From the NCBI RefSeq assembly GCF_900589395.1, contig NZ_UUIS01000027.1, positions 69,002 to 133,001 of the forward strand: DNA of 64,000 nt. The letters are read 5' to 3'. The number at the start of each line of letters is the position of its first letter. Within the stretch, counting starts at the first letter, position 1. This DNA comes from Pseudomonas viridiflava. GTDB taxonomy: Bacteria > Pseudomonadota > Gammaproteobacteria > Pseudomonadales > Pseudomonadaceae. Under the pieces are notes generated by a model. It did not search any database, was not told the origin of the DNA, and was given only the letters and a program-made list of their open reading frames with translations. Shown here one piece after another: positions 16,045 to 23,857 of this stretch. Position numbers and translations under genes: made by a program.

Positions 16045-17655
16045 ATGTCGACCAATATCACCATCGCTGGCGAGAACCTCCTTGCCAAGAAACAGGGCGC
16101 CCAGCAGGGGCTGGACGTGGCGCGGTTCATCTTTGCCAATATCCCGGGCCTGGACCCCAACGCCGAGGTCGACCGCACCCAGTCCAAGCCGGCTGCGGCC
16201 CGGATCGTCCATACCTACACCATCCCGAAAGAGAACCGCGGCTATGTAAACCCCAACCAGGTGGTCTACAGCGCCCAGCTCGGTTCTGACATTGGCGACT
16301 GGGACTTTAACTGGATCGGTCTGGAGACTGCCGAGAACGTGCTGTTCGCTGTGGTTTATGTGCCGCTGCAGCAGAAGCGCAAAAACATCCTGCCCGAGCA
16401 AGTCGGCAACAACCTGACCCGCAACTTCATGGTCGCTTTCACCGGCGCCCAGTCGATCACTGGCGTCACGATCGATGCAAAGACCTGGCAGCACGACTTT
16501 ACCGTTCGGCTCAAGGGCATCGACGAGCGCGAGCGCCTGGCCAATCGTGATGTATTCGGCGCGGTGTGTTTCTTTGCCGACTCCCTGCAGTTGGTGAAGT
16601 CGGGCAGCGTCTACCAGCTCAACCCCGGCTTGGCGTATGTGGAAGGCATTCGTGTGAGCCAGACCAGCGCCTTGCCGGTGGCAGTGGCCAGCCTGCCGGC
16701 TACCGCCTGGCTTGAGGTTTCCCTGCAGCGCCAGGGCAGCGATCTGGTGACCGTCAAATCCGTCGTATTCGGCACCACCAAGACCAGCTACACCGACAGC
16801 GCCGGCGCCACACGCTATTACGCGCCACTGGCCGAGATCAGTAGCGCCGGCGTGGTCGCGGATAAGCGCGTGGTCCAGGGGATCACGGATTCACTGATCG
16901 AATCGATCGTGCTGCGCAGCGGTGACTATGCCGGTCTGCGCGCCCGGGCCACGACTAAGGAGGATGTCGGTCTGGGCAACCTGCCCAATGCCAAGAGCGA
17001 CGATCCGGACAGTAACAGCAGCCAGATCCTGGCCACCACGGCCGCACTCCGTGCGCTGCGCGGCTCGCTAGACACCAACACCACCGCAATGATCGCCGGT
17101 TTCCTGATGGACAGCGCGCCGGCCGGCTGGCTCAAAGCCAACGGCGCGGCCGTGTCGCGCAGCACCTATAGCGCCTTGTTCGCCAGGCTGGGCACCCGGT
17201 ATGGCAGCGGTAATGGCAGCACCACCTTCAACCTGCCCGACGCCCGGGCCAACTTCCTACGCGGCGTGGACGACGGCCGGGGGATTGATCCTGGTCGTAC
17301 CGTCGGCAGTGAGCAGCTGTCCATGTTGGCCTCTCACGGCCACAGCGCCACGGTCGGGAGCGGGGGTGGCCATGGCCACACCGCCACTGCCTCGACAGGG
17401 CCCAGTGGCGCGCATGCCCACAGCGCGCCGCGTGCCGAGAACAACGACGTCGGCGCCGGCAGTCCGAACTTCACCACGGCCAATGGTCTGGACGGTACTA
17501 CGGCGCCGACCAACCCGTCCGGGGACCACGATCACGCTGTGACAGTAACCATTAACGACGCCCCCGACCACGGGCACTCCATCACTGTCGATAACACCGG
17601 CGGTGCCGAGACCCGCCCGCGCAACCTTGCCGTCCTCTACTGCATCAAATATTGA
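16045..17655 (+). CDS. Phage tail fibre with N-terminal fibre domain and tail-collar C-terminus
   Basis: This 536-residue protein begins with a phage tail-collar fibre N-terminal domain of the DUF3751 type (VYSAQLGSDIGDWDFNWIGL, around residues 70-95), which anchors fibres to the baseplate. Residues about 345-405 form a tail-collar domain (GFLMDSAPAGWLKANGAAVS, then GSTTFNLPDARANFLRGVD). The last 110 residues carry several His-x-His or GHxH motifs (GHGHT, HAHS, DHDH, HGHS), like the metal-binding tip of T4 gp37. It ends TRPRNLAVLYCIKY, typical of fibre tips. It would be a receptor-recognition fibre. Confidence 0.88.
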   Translation: MSTNITIAGENLLAKKQGAQQGLDVARFIFANIPGLDPNAEVDRTQSKPAAARIVHTYTIPKENRGYVNPNQVVYSAQLGSDIGDWDFNWIGLETAENVLFAVVYVPLQQKRKNILPEQVGNNLTRNFMVAFTGAQSITGVTIDAKTWQHDFTVRLKGIDERERLANRDVFGAVCFFADSLQLVKSGSVYQLNPGLAYVEGIRVSQTSALPVAVASLPATAWLEVSLQRQGSDLVTVKSVVFGTTKTSYTDSAGATRYYAPLAEISSAGVVADKRVVQGITDSLIESIVLRSGDYAGLRARATTKEDVGLGNLPNAKSDDPDSNSSQILATTAALRALRGSLDTNTTAMIAGFLMDSAPAGWLKANGAAVSRSTYSALFARLGTRYGSGNGSTTFNLPDARANFLRGVDDGRGIDPGRTVGSEQLSMLASHGHSATVGSGGGHGHTATASTGPSGAHAHSAPRAENNDVGAGSPNFTTANGLDGTTAPTNPSGDHDHAVTVTINDAPDHGHSITVDNTGGAETRPRNLAVLYCIKY

Positions 17656-17664
17656 GCCGCCACC

Positions 17665-18372
17665 ATGACCACATTGACTGTTTACCAGACCGACGCCAAT
17701 GGCGTGTTTGTCGGGACCACCGAAGCGGACGAATGCCCGCTGGAGCCGGGCGTCTGGCTGATTCCCGGCGGCTGCGTCGAGCAAGCGCCGCCGGCATCTG
17801 GTCCAAACCAGGTCGCGCACTGGAACGGCGAGCAATGGCGTCTGACTGAATCCTTCCAGGGCCAGACCGCCTTCCACCAAACAACTGGCGAGTCGTTGCT
17901 GATCGAGCAGCCGGGACCGCTGCCGGACGGCTACACCCTGCAAGCGCCCGGCGCGCAGCAGGTCTGGCAGGACGGCCAATGGACCGCCGATGTGCCGGCG
18001 CAACTGCAGGCGCGCTACCGCGAGCAGGTCGAGACGATCAATGCGGTGTGCGAGCGTGAGATTCTGGGCGGTTTCGTCTCGGCCGCCCTGGGCGAGCAGC
18101 ACCACTACGACAGCGCATTTGCGGATCAACTGAACCTGACCAGCCAGTTGCAACTGGGCACGGCCGGGAGCCTGGTCTGCCGCGACGTGGCCGGGGTCAA
18201 AGCCTACCGTGTGCACACGATCAAGCAACTCAAGGCTGCCGGCGCCGACTTCAACAGCCACCGGCTGGCACGCCTGCAGAAAGCCCTGGACCTGAAACAG
18301 CGGCTGGCCGATGCGCTCGCCGCCGAGGACCTGGCCGCCCTTGAGGCCGTGGTCTGGGGGCCGGACGTATGA
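17665..18372 (+). CDS. DUF4376-containing phage tail protein, probable fibre accessory
   Basis: This 235-residue protein has an N-terminal variable part (residues 1-115, with the WNGEQWRLT and WQDGQWTADVP segments of fibre-assembly-like proteins) and a C-terminal DUF4376 domain (about 115-220: YREQVETINAVCEREILGGF, then HHYDSAFADQLNL and YRVHTIKQLKAAG). Such proteins follow tail fibre genes in many prophages and probably aid folding or attachment of fibres. It lies 9 bases after the fibre gene and overlaps the next gene by 4 bases. Confidence 0.8.
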   Translation: MTTLTVYQTDANGVFVGTTEADECPLEPGVWLIPGGCVEQAPPASGPNQVAHWNGEQWRLTESFQGQTAFHQTTGESLLIEQPGPLPDGYTLQAPGAQQVWQDGQWTADVPAQLQARYREQVETINAVCEREILGGFVSAALGEQHHYDSAFADQLNLTSQLQLGTAGSLVCRDVAGVKAYRVHTIKQLKAAGADFNSHRLARLQKALDLKQRLADALAAEDLAALEAVVWGPDV

Positions 18373-19292
18373 CCTGGACCCCAGTGACCTTGCAGTGGCC
18401 GACCCAGGCCACGCAGTTTCTCGATGACCTGGCCGGGGCCAAGCAACTGGCATCGGCCACGCTCGATCAGGCCGCCACGCGAATCCAAGGGCTTGCGAGC
18501 ATTGCCACCACCGCCCCGGGCGCAATCGTCGAGCTGGCCAGGCAGGGCGTCGAGGCTGGCCGGGCTGCGATCACCGAAGCGCTGGGCGAAGTGCCGACCT
18601 GTCTGGTGGCTACGCCGTTTCAGGCCGGGGTCGGGCAGGGCACCGGAATGCTGCGTGCGTTGTCGGCGCCGAACCTGGTGCAACACCTCGGCACGCGCCT
18701 GCAGGACAGCACTGATGCAGCCCTGCCAAGCGGCGATCAACATGCCCTGGTCGTGCTGTTCCTGGGCGCGCGTTACGATCAGTTGGCCAACACTCTGGCC
18801 GGTTTCAACCAGTTGCTGCCGTTTCCCGACCTGCAGCGCGCCGAACGCCGCGCACAGCAACTGTTCAAGCTGGAGATCGAGAAGTGGGAGATTCCTACGG
18901 CGGTCACGGTACCCGGCTGGGGGCAGATGCCTCTGGAGCGCTGCACTATCACCAAGGCCGCCAGCCAGGCGCTGTCCAGCCAGGTCGCCACGCTGGAAAG
19001 CTATGCGGCCGCCAGCTCGCCGCTGGCCGATCTGGGCCGCCTGGCGGCCAAGAAGGTCGAGCAGGCCCAAGGCATGGCCAGCCAACTGACCGATCTGATC
19101 GAGCAACTGGCTGGGAACGTGCCCAACACCAGCATGCAGGTGCGCCTGTTGGGACCGGGCACGCCGGCGGAGCTGGGCCAGCAGTTGCTGGACGGCGAGA
19201 CGCCGGGGCATGAATTCGGCATGTGCGCCGGCGTTGTGCTGGTTGGCTCGCTGCCGGGGCTGGGCTTTGTTCGGGAGATGCTGGGCCTATGA
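18369..19292 (+). CDS. Phage structural-module protein of unknown function
   Basis: I do not recognise this 307-residue protein. It is Ala/Leu/Gln-rich and mostly helical (DQAATRIQGLASIATTAPGA, FPDLQRAERRAQQLFKLEIE), with a more structured patch at about 170-190 (WEIPTAVTVPGWGQMPLERC) and a Gly-rich hydrophobic C-terminus (CAGVVLVGSLPGLGFVREML). It lies between the fibre genes and the baseplate hub, overlapping neighbours by 4 bases on both sides, so it belongs to the virion assembly operon. A role in tail or hub assembly is the simplest guess; no function can be given. Confidence 0.65.
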   Translation: MTWTPVTLQWPTQATQFLDDLAGAKQLASATLDQAATRIQGLASIATTAPGAIVELARQGVEAGRAAITEALGEVPTCLVATPFQAGVGQGTGMLRALSAPNLVQHLGTRLQDSTDAALPSGDQHALVVLFLGARYDQLANTLAGFNQLLPFPDLQRAERRAQQLFKLEIEKWEIPTAVTVPGWGQMPLERCTITKAASQALSSQVATLESYAAASSPLADLGRLAAKKVEQAQGMASQLTDLIEQLAGNVPNTSMQVRLLGPGTPAELGQQLLDGETPGHEFGMCAGVVLVGSLPGLGFVREMLGL

Positions 19293-19837
19293 CCCTGTTA
19301 CTCGATGGCGAATACGTGCGCGCCAAGAACCTGAATGCCACGGGCAGCCTGCGTATCGAAAGCGCAGACCTGTCCGGGCAGAGCAGCAGCACGGACAAGG
19401 CCCACAACGGTTTCAAGCCCAAGACGCTGGCCTTCACCGGCTTGATTCCCTACACCCAAGCGGACTGGCTGCAAGCCCTTATGAAGCTGGCCGAGGCCAC
19501 GGCCAGCGGCGGGCAGCTCAAGACGTACCGCATCGTCAACGACACGGCCGCTGCGTTTGGCGTGCGCCAGGTGCAGTTCAGCGAGGGGGTCAGCGCCCGG
19601 GAAGGCGACAGCATTCGCGCCTGGACCGTCCAGTTCACCTTGACCGAGTACCTGAGCAACCCCGAGCGCGTGGAGAACCGGCAAGCCGCCAAGGCCACAG
19701 CCGCCCAGTCGGCCAGCGGCCAGGCCGTGGCCGCGCCAGGTGACGCAAGCACCGGCACCAGTGCCGGCGATGGCCAGCAGGAGCTGACCGGCTTTGAAAG
19801 CGTTCTCGGCAAAATCGACAAGTGGATTGGATCATGA
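19289..19837 (+). CDS. Baseplate complex/tail protein (gpU-position)
   Basis: This 182-residue protein lies where P2-like phages carry gpU, before the gpD-like hub protein. The first 135 residues are a compact beta-rich domain (MTLLLDGEYVRAKNLNATGS, then WTVQFTLTEYLSNPERVENR); the last 45 are a flexible Ala/Ser/Gly linker followed by a small helix FESVLGKIDKWIG. I chose the ATG at 19289 because it overlaps the preceding stop (ATGA); a GTG 66 bases earlier is in frame but would overlap heavily. Function as a baseplate hub subunit is inferred from order. Confidence 0.68.
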   Translation: MTLLLDGEYVRAKNLNATGSLRIESADLSGQSSSTDKAHNGFKPKTLAFTGLIPYTQADWLQALMKLAEATASGGQLKTYRIVNDTAAAFGVRQVQFSEGVSAREGDSIRAWTVQFTLTEYLSNPERVENRQAAKATAAQSASGQAVAAPGDASTGTSAGDGQQELTGFESVLGKIDKWIGS

Positions 19838-20532
19838 GCCTGAAACTGCACAAGGTGCTGACCGTCGCCGGCACCGTAGTGCCGCTGGTCAAGGACGATG
19901 TCCGGCTCGATCTGCGCTCACCGGGCCGTGCTTCGTTCACTGTCCGGTCGGCCGAGGCCTTGAGCGGTCTGGTGATCTTCGATCTGGGCTACAACGACCG
20001 GCCGCTGCAGCGGTTCTTTATCGGCTTTGTCGAGCGCAGTACCCAAGTCAACAGCGTGGAACAGTTGCTGTCGTGTCGTGAGCTGACCGCGATCCTCAAC
20101 AGCCCGTTGCCGTTGAACCTGCGCCATGTTGACCTGCACGACGTCCTGGGCGCGATCAGCGAACGCACTGGCCTGCGCTTTCGCGTGCCGGATCAGGCCT
20201 ATGCGCGAGCTAAGGCGCCGTATTTCTACAACCTGGCCACCGGCATTCAGGCGATGGATAGCCTGGCCAGGATCTACAACATCCCCGACCCGATCTGGCA
20301 GCAGCAGGGCGACGGGGAGGTTTTCGTGGGCAGTTGGGCAGACAGCTACTTTGGCGCCCGCGAGGTGCTGCAACTGCCCATCGAGCTTTTTAACGGCTAC
20401 CAGGACAACCAGAGCGCAATGATTGCGGCCCTGCCGGGCGTTCGCCCTGGAGCAATGATTAACCAGGAACAGCGGGTCATGTCCGTCTCGCTGTCCGCCG
20501 ACCAGATGGCATTGAGATGGAAGAAGCAATAA
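19834..20532 (+). CDS. Baseplate hub protein (gpD-like)
   Basis: This 232-residue protein looks like a short version of the P2 gpD/Mu gp44 hub family. It is beta-rich at the N-terminus (LRSPGRASFTVRS, FIGFVERSTQVNSVEQLLSC) with a helical insert around residues 90-150 (DVLGAISERTGLRFRVPDQA, YFYNLATGIQAMDSLARIY). Such proteins trimerise on top of the spike and plug the tube. The ATG overlaps the preceding stop (ATGA) and the gene overlaps the spike gene by 16 bases. Confidence 0.72.
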   Translation: MSLKLHKVLTVAGTVVPLVKDDVRLDLRSPGRASFTVRSAEALSGLVIFDLGYNDRPLQRFFIGFVERSTQVNSVEQLLSCRELTAILNSPLPLNLRHVDLHDVLGAISERTGLRFRVPDQAYARAKAPYFYNLATGIQAMDSLARIYNIPDPIWQQQGDGEVFVGSWADSYFGAREVLQLPIELFNGYQDNQSAMIAALPGVRPGAMINQEQRVMSVSLSADQMALRWKKQ

Positions 20533-21494
20533 CCCGCGCTGTGCAGCGCCAGTTCCCCGAGCTGGCCGGCAACTATCACCTGCCGCGCTTCGCGGTGATT
20601 CAGGGCGTGGCCGACGCGCCGGCAGCGGCCGGCATCTGTGACAGTTTCCGCCCACGCTATGCGGCCGATCTGCAGGTACTCGACGAAAACGGCGAGCCTG
20701 ACAGCAATATCCCGGTACTGGCCGGCGTGCCGCTGCCGGTGGCCATCGGCGGCGATGAAATGGGCTTTTTCGGCTTTCCGTCCGAAGGCACCACTGTGGT
20801 GATGGGCTTTGCCTACGGGCGCCCGGACAAGCCATTTATACAGACAGTGCTACCGCATGGCCTGAGCCTGCCCCAAGTACCGAAAGGGGACCAGGTATGG
20901 CAGCACAGTGACGCAGTGCAACAGCGTGTCGACGCCGATGGCAACTGGACGCGGCAGACGGACGCCGCCATCAAGGACGCTTGCAGTGAGCGCCAAGTCC
21001 AGGCGCTGCTAAACCAGGAGGGCTACCAGAGCCACACCCAGACCGTCGACGAGCATTCGACTGAATCGGTGGGAGGGATCAAGACCATCGAAGCGCTGGG
21101 CGCGATGAAATTGTTGTCAGCCGGCGGCGCGAGCTTTGCCGCTGTGGACGACATGCACCAAGCGACAGGCCGGGATCTGAATCTAGTGGTCGGTCAGAAG
21201 CATAACGCGGTGATCGGCGGCGACATGGCCGAGCGCATCAAGGGGCTGCGCAAGAGTGTTGCGGACCAGAGCCAGCGGTTTGAGTCACCAAAGACGTGGA
21301 TCGGATCGAGCGGGGTTAACGTGTTGGCTGTGCTGGGCGATCTGCTCGATCTGGTGGCCCAGATGAACACCCAACTGGCCGCGCATACCCATGTGCCGGG
21401 GCCGACGCCAAGCCCCACAGATGCCGCCGCTTTCACTCTGAAAGCCACCAATGCCACGCTACTGGGCACGAAGATAAAAGCCATCACGCTGTAA
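20517..21494 (+). CDS. Baseplate spike/assembly protein (gpV-like)
   Basis: This 325-residue protein is a membrane-piercing spike candidate. Residues about 25-125 form an OB-fold-like domain (PRYAADLQVLDENGEPDSNI, FGFPSEGTTVVMGFAYGRPD), followed by a long Asp/Gln/Gly beta-helix-like region. Near the C-terminus is an HTHVPGPTPSPTDAA segment; His-x-His groups of this type bind iron at the tip of P2-like and T6SS spikes. It is the last gene of the late operon and is followed directly by a terminator hairpin. Confidence 0.8.
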   Translation: MEEAITRAVQRQFPELAGNYHLPRFAVIQGVADAPAAAGICDSFRPRYAADLQVLDENGEPDSNIPVLAGVPLPVAIGGDEMGFFGFPSEGTTVVMGFAYGRPDKPFIQTVLPHGLSLPQVPKGDQVWQHSDAVQQRVDADGNWTRQTDAAIKDACSERQVQALLNQEGYQSHTQTVDEHSTESVGGIKTIEALGAMKLLSAGGASFAAVDDMHQATGRDLNLVVGQKHNAVIGGDMAERIKGLRKSVADQSQRFESPKTWIGSSGVNVLAVLGDLLDLVAQMNTQLAAHTHVPGPTPSPTDAAAFTLKATNATLLGTKIKAITL

Positions 21495-21499
21495 TAAAA

Positions 21500-21523
21500 A
21501 AAGGGCACCAATCAGTGCCCTTT
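21500..21523. terminator. Bidirectional hairpin terminator between late operon and hicAB
   Basis: AAAGGGCAC (21500-21508) and GTGCCCTTT (21515-21523) form a 9-bp stem around a 6-base loop. On the minus strand it is followed by seven T residues, a strong intrinsic terminator for hicB. On the plus strand, ending the phage late operon, the T tract is only TTTGTG, so termination there is probably weaker. Confidence 0.85.
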
Positions 21524-21533
21524 GTGCAGGTTT

Positions 21534-21953
21534 TCAGCGGGGATCTAACCCAGCCTTGGCCAGTTCCGCAATGGCGGCTTTGGCCAGAAAACCGGATCTT
21601 GACGCATAGCCGCTGTCGTCTTTCACCCGCTCATCAATTCGTTTTAACAAACCTTCCGGCAGCGTGGCGTTAAATCGCACGGCTTTGCCGTAATAGGGTG
21701 TCACGTCGAAATCAACCAGCGCCCAGATGCCATCTGCATAGTCAGGATTAGACCTATGGAAGTCGATGCTTTGCGGCTGTGGTTGCGGCTCGCCGTCCTC
21801 AACCAGCCCCTCAAAATGCATCGCCAAGGTTTCTTGGATGCTTTGGAATGCTTCCTCTACGGTCTCACCACTGCCAAAGCAACCAGGTACGTCAGGGACA
21901 ATCACACCATAGGAGGTGCCGGGGTCTTTGTGTAGCACGATAGGGTATTTCAT
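21534..21953 (-). CDS. hicB: HicB-family antitoxin
   Basis: This 139-residue protein has the partial RNase-H-like HicB fold (MKYPIVLHKDPGTSYGVIVP, then DVPGCFGSGETVEEAFQSIQ, the classic HicB motif) and a C-terminal ribbon-helix-helix DNA-binding segment (VRFNATLPEGLLKRIDERVK). It neutralises the HicA RNase and represses the operon. It lies downstream of hicA with an 86-base gap that could hold a second promoter, an arrangement known from other hicAB loci. The pair sits in the prophage accessory region and may stabilise it or block other phages. Confidence 0.92.
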   Translation of the reverse strand: MKYPIVLHKDPGTSYGVIVPDVPGCFGSGETVEEAFQSIQETLAMHFEGLVEDGEPQPQPQSIDFHRSNPDYADGIWALVDFDVTPYYGKAVRFNATLPEGLLKRIDERVKDDSGYASRSGFLAKAAIAELAKAGLDPR

Positions 21954-22039
21954 TTAAGTCTCTCCGAATTACGTCGGTTCTGTGCGTGTACCAGCAAGCA
22001 AGCAGGTAGCGCCGTCAATCGCTCAAGGGGTGAAGCCGG

Positions 22040-22222
22040 TCAGAGACCGGCTTGCTTCCAGATGGATTTGAGAGTGGTTGGGTGCATGTCCCTGCTAGGG
22101 TGTGGCACTGTCACTCGGCCTTTTTTGGTTGGGTGTTTGAACTGTTGGTGGCTACCCGACGTTCCTTTCACCCTTTTCCAACCATCTGCCTCTAACGTCT
22201 TGATGACCTCTCGGCTGTGCAT
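22040..22222 (-). CDS. hicA: HicA-family mRNA-interferase toxin
   Basis: This 60-residue protein is a complete HicA toxin with a double-stranded-RNA-binding-like fold. The motif GWKRVKGTSGSHQQFKHP contains the catalytic His25, and the C-terminus VPHPSRDMHPTTLKSIWKQA is typical. The ATG at 22222 is preceded by GGAGG at ideal spacing, so the longer in-frame extension upstream is not used. HicA cleaves mRNA and arrests growth when HicB is lost. A palindromic operator lies just upstream. Confidence 0.93.
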   Translation of the reverse strand: MHSREVIKTLEADGWKRVKGTSGSHQQFKHPTKKGRVTVPHPSRDMHPTTLKSIWKQAGL

Positions 22223-22246
22223 CTTACCTCCTTGCTTGCTGTTGAT

Positions 22247-22296
22247 GTGTGTATAGTACACACAAAAAACAATTATGTACACACCAATACACACTA
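22247..22296 (-). promoter_or_regulatory. hicAB operator/promoter region
   Basis: GTGTGTATAGTACACAC (22247-22263) has 7-bp perfect arms and a 3-base centre, 25-41 bases upstream of the hicA start. Further upstream TGTACACACC and ATACACAC repeat the same TGTGTA unit. This is the kind of site a ribbon-helix-helix HicB tetramer would bind. On the minus strand, CATAAT at about 22271-22276 could be a -10 element; the -35 is unclear. Confidence 0.6.
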
Positions 22297-22493
22297 TTTT
22301 TTTTTCATTCCATCGTCTGAAACTCATGGAGATATGTGCTTTTGAATTGAGGCGTACATAATATGGAGGCTTGCCAGCCAAGATCACAAAAATTCTTCTA
22401 AGATTAACTGGGGTTAAGGATGGATAAGGCTAAATTAAATTTTATTTTAAAGTGATTCAGTGCTGGACTAATTCTCAAGTTCTGGAGGGACGA

Positions 22494-23396
22494 TTGAACG
22501 TGAGCTCAAGTAATAATTTGGTTTTTGTCTGGTGGAATACTAGTTTGGCTCCCTCTGGTAGGAGTCGTTCTACTGATTTAGAGAAAGAGGTTGCTCTCAA
22601 TGTAATTTTGTATTTGATTTCAAAATGCAATGCGGATTTTATTGCTTTAGGGGAGATGTCTAAAGAAGATATGTCTCACTTGGAGGGACCATGTGAAGAG
22701 TTAGGGTATAACTTTCTCTCGGGAATAACCAAAGCAGGAGGTTCTCAGTTTGATGTCTGTTATTTGTTTAATGCAGCTAAGCTGGCTGTGCTCCATGAAA
22801 GGGACGTTGTTTCAACAAAGGGAACCTCAACACTTAAGGTGGCAAAGAGAGTCGATCTGTTATTGATGGATGGAACAATATTCAATGTGTTTGTTTCTCA
22901 TTGGCCTAGCAGGTTGTGGTGTGAGGAAAATCATGCGGATCGACACACGTTTGGTATAAGGCTTCGAGACTCAGTGGAGCTAGTAACTAATGATCTCGAA
23001 GTAAAGCCGTTCATAGTTCTAATGGGGGATTATAACGACGAGCCCTTTAGTGAATCAATAAGCTCTCAACTTATGGCAAGCAGGGATTTTAATCTGGTTC
23101 AGTGCCGTAGCCACCTTTTATACAACCCTTTTTGGCACTGCTTATGCAGGCAGGGTCCAGAAAGTCAGGCTTCAGGCAGTTACTTTCATAAACAAGGCGC
23201 CCTAACTCAATGGCGCACCTTTGATCAGATTATTTTCTCAAATGCATTTCTAACATCTAAAAAATGGGTTTATACTCACTCGTCAGAATTGGTTCTGGAG
23301 ATACCAGAACTAATTGATTTGGTGAAGAGTCATAAATCCATGTTTGATCACCTCCCTGTTCGTGGGATAGTTGAAAAGGTTACAGCTCATGTTTGA
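22494..23396 (+). CDS. Endonuclease/exonuclease/phosphatase (EEP) fold protein, AT-rich accessory gene
   Basis: This 300-residue protein keeps the EEP (DNase I/exonuclease III) motifs in order: Asn15 in VWWNTS, Glu54 in ALGEMS, His136 in VSHWPS, Asp179 and Asn181 in MGDYNDEP, and Asp285-His286 in MFDHLPV. It is therefore probably an active metal-dependent phosphodiesterase, a nuclease or lipid/nucleotide phosphatase. No signal peptide is visible, so it acts in the cytoplasm. The start is TTG 22494 or GTG 22500 after GGAGGG (22484-22489). Base composition is far more AT-rich than the phage genes; 22561-22620 has 20 G/C of 60. It overlaps its partner by 8 bases. A defence or exclusion role is inference. 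Confidence 0.8.
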   Translation: MNVSSSNNLVFVWWNTSLAPSGRSRSTDLEKEVALNVILYLISKCNADFIALGEMSKEDMSHLEGPCEELGYNFLSGITKAGGSQFDVCYLFNAAKLAVLHERDVVSTKGTSTLKVAKRVDLLLMDGTIFNVFVSHWPSRLWCEENHADRHTFGIRLRDSVELVTNDLEVKPFIVLMGDYNDEPFSESISSQLMASRDFNLVQCRSHLLYNPFWHCLCRQGPESQASGSYFHKQGALTQWRTFDQIIFSNAFLTSKKWVYTHSSELVLEIPELIDLVKSHKSMFDHLPVRGIVEKVTAHV

Positions 23397-23811
23397 TTTT
23401 ATTGATTACTTTAATAAGGGTATATCTGCTGCTAAACAAGCAGAAAACAATAAGGTGGAGATTAGAGAGGTTTTCAAGGCTCTTGATGAGCAAGTGTACG
23501 TGGCTAGTGACAGAAAAGTAAATGTAAAGCTTTCTATGAAGGAGAGTGCTCTTGCTAAAGCACTGTATGCGGATTCTAAAGGTTTTAAGGATTCATCAAG
23601 GTGGTATATAGTTGCTTCTAATATAGATGCCGGCATTAGTAGTGTGGAGCTTGCTCAGTGGGTTCCACATGCTAATGGCTACCCATGCGGTATTCTGACA
23701 GATGACTTGGAAGTCTACTGCGAGGATAGAGAGGCTCTTGAAATAGCATTGGGGGAACTACTTGCTAGTCCGGATGTAGGTAAGAAATTAAAGAAGTTAA
23801 TGAATGTGTAA
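23389..23811 (+). CDS. Unrecognised small protein coupled to the EEP gene
   Basis: I do not recognise this 140-residue acidic protein. It starts MFDFIDYFNKGISAAKQAEN, has a Lys-rich middle (VASDRKVNVKLSMKESALAK) and ends with SSVELAQWVPHANGYPCGIL followed by a helical acidic tail (YCEDREALEIALGELLASPD, VGKKLKKLMNV). No membrane segment is present. Its ATG lies inside the last codons of the EEP gene, so translation is coupled and the two products likely work together, for instance as effector and inhibitor or effector and sensor. It shares the AT-rich composition and precedes a strong terminator. Confidence 0.75.
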   Translation: MFDFIDYFNKGISAAKQAENNKVEIREVFKALDEQVYVASDRKVNVKLSMKESALAKALYADSKGFKDSSRWYIVASNIDAGISSVELAQWVPHANGYPCGILTDDLEVYCEDREALEIALGELLASPDVGKKLKKLMNV

Positions 23812-23832
23812 ATACTGATTTTGTACTCTTTA

Positions 23833-23857
23833 AAACCGCCCGTAGGCGGTTTTTTTG
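23833..23857 (+). terminator. Intrinsic terminator of the EEP/partner cassette
   Basis: AAACCGCC (23833-23840), loop CGTA, GGCGGTTT (23845-23852), followed by a T tract to 23856. It closes the two-gene AT-rich operon 21 bases after its stop codon. Confidence 0.92.

Noticed and set aside
14299..16494. 731-codon open frame on the minus strand opposite the 945-residue tail protein and the following fibre gene
   Set aside because: Antisense to well-supported genes, spans a gene boundary, composition reads as mirror of high-GC codons, no family resemblance.
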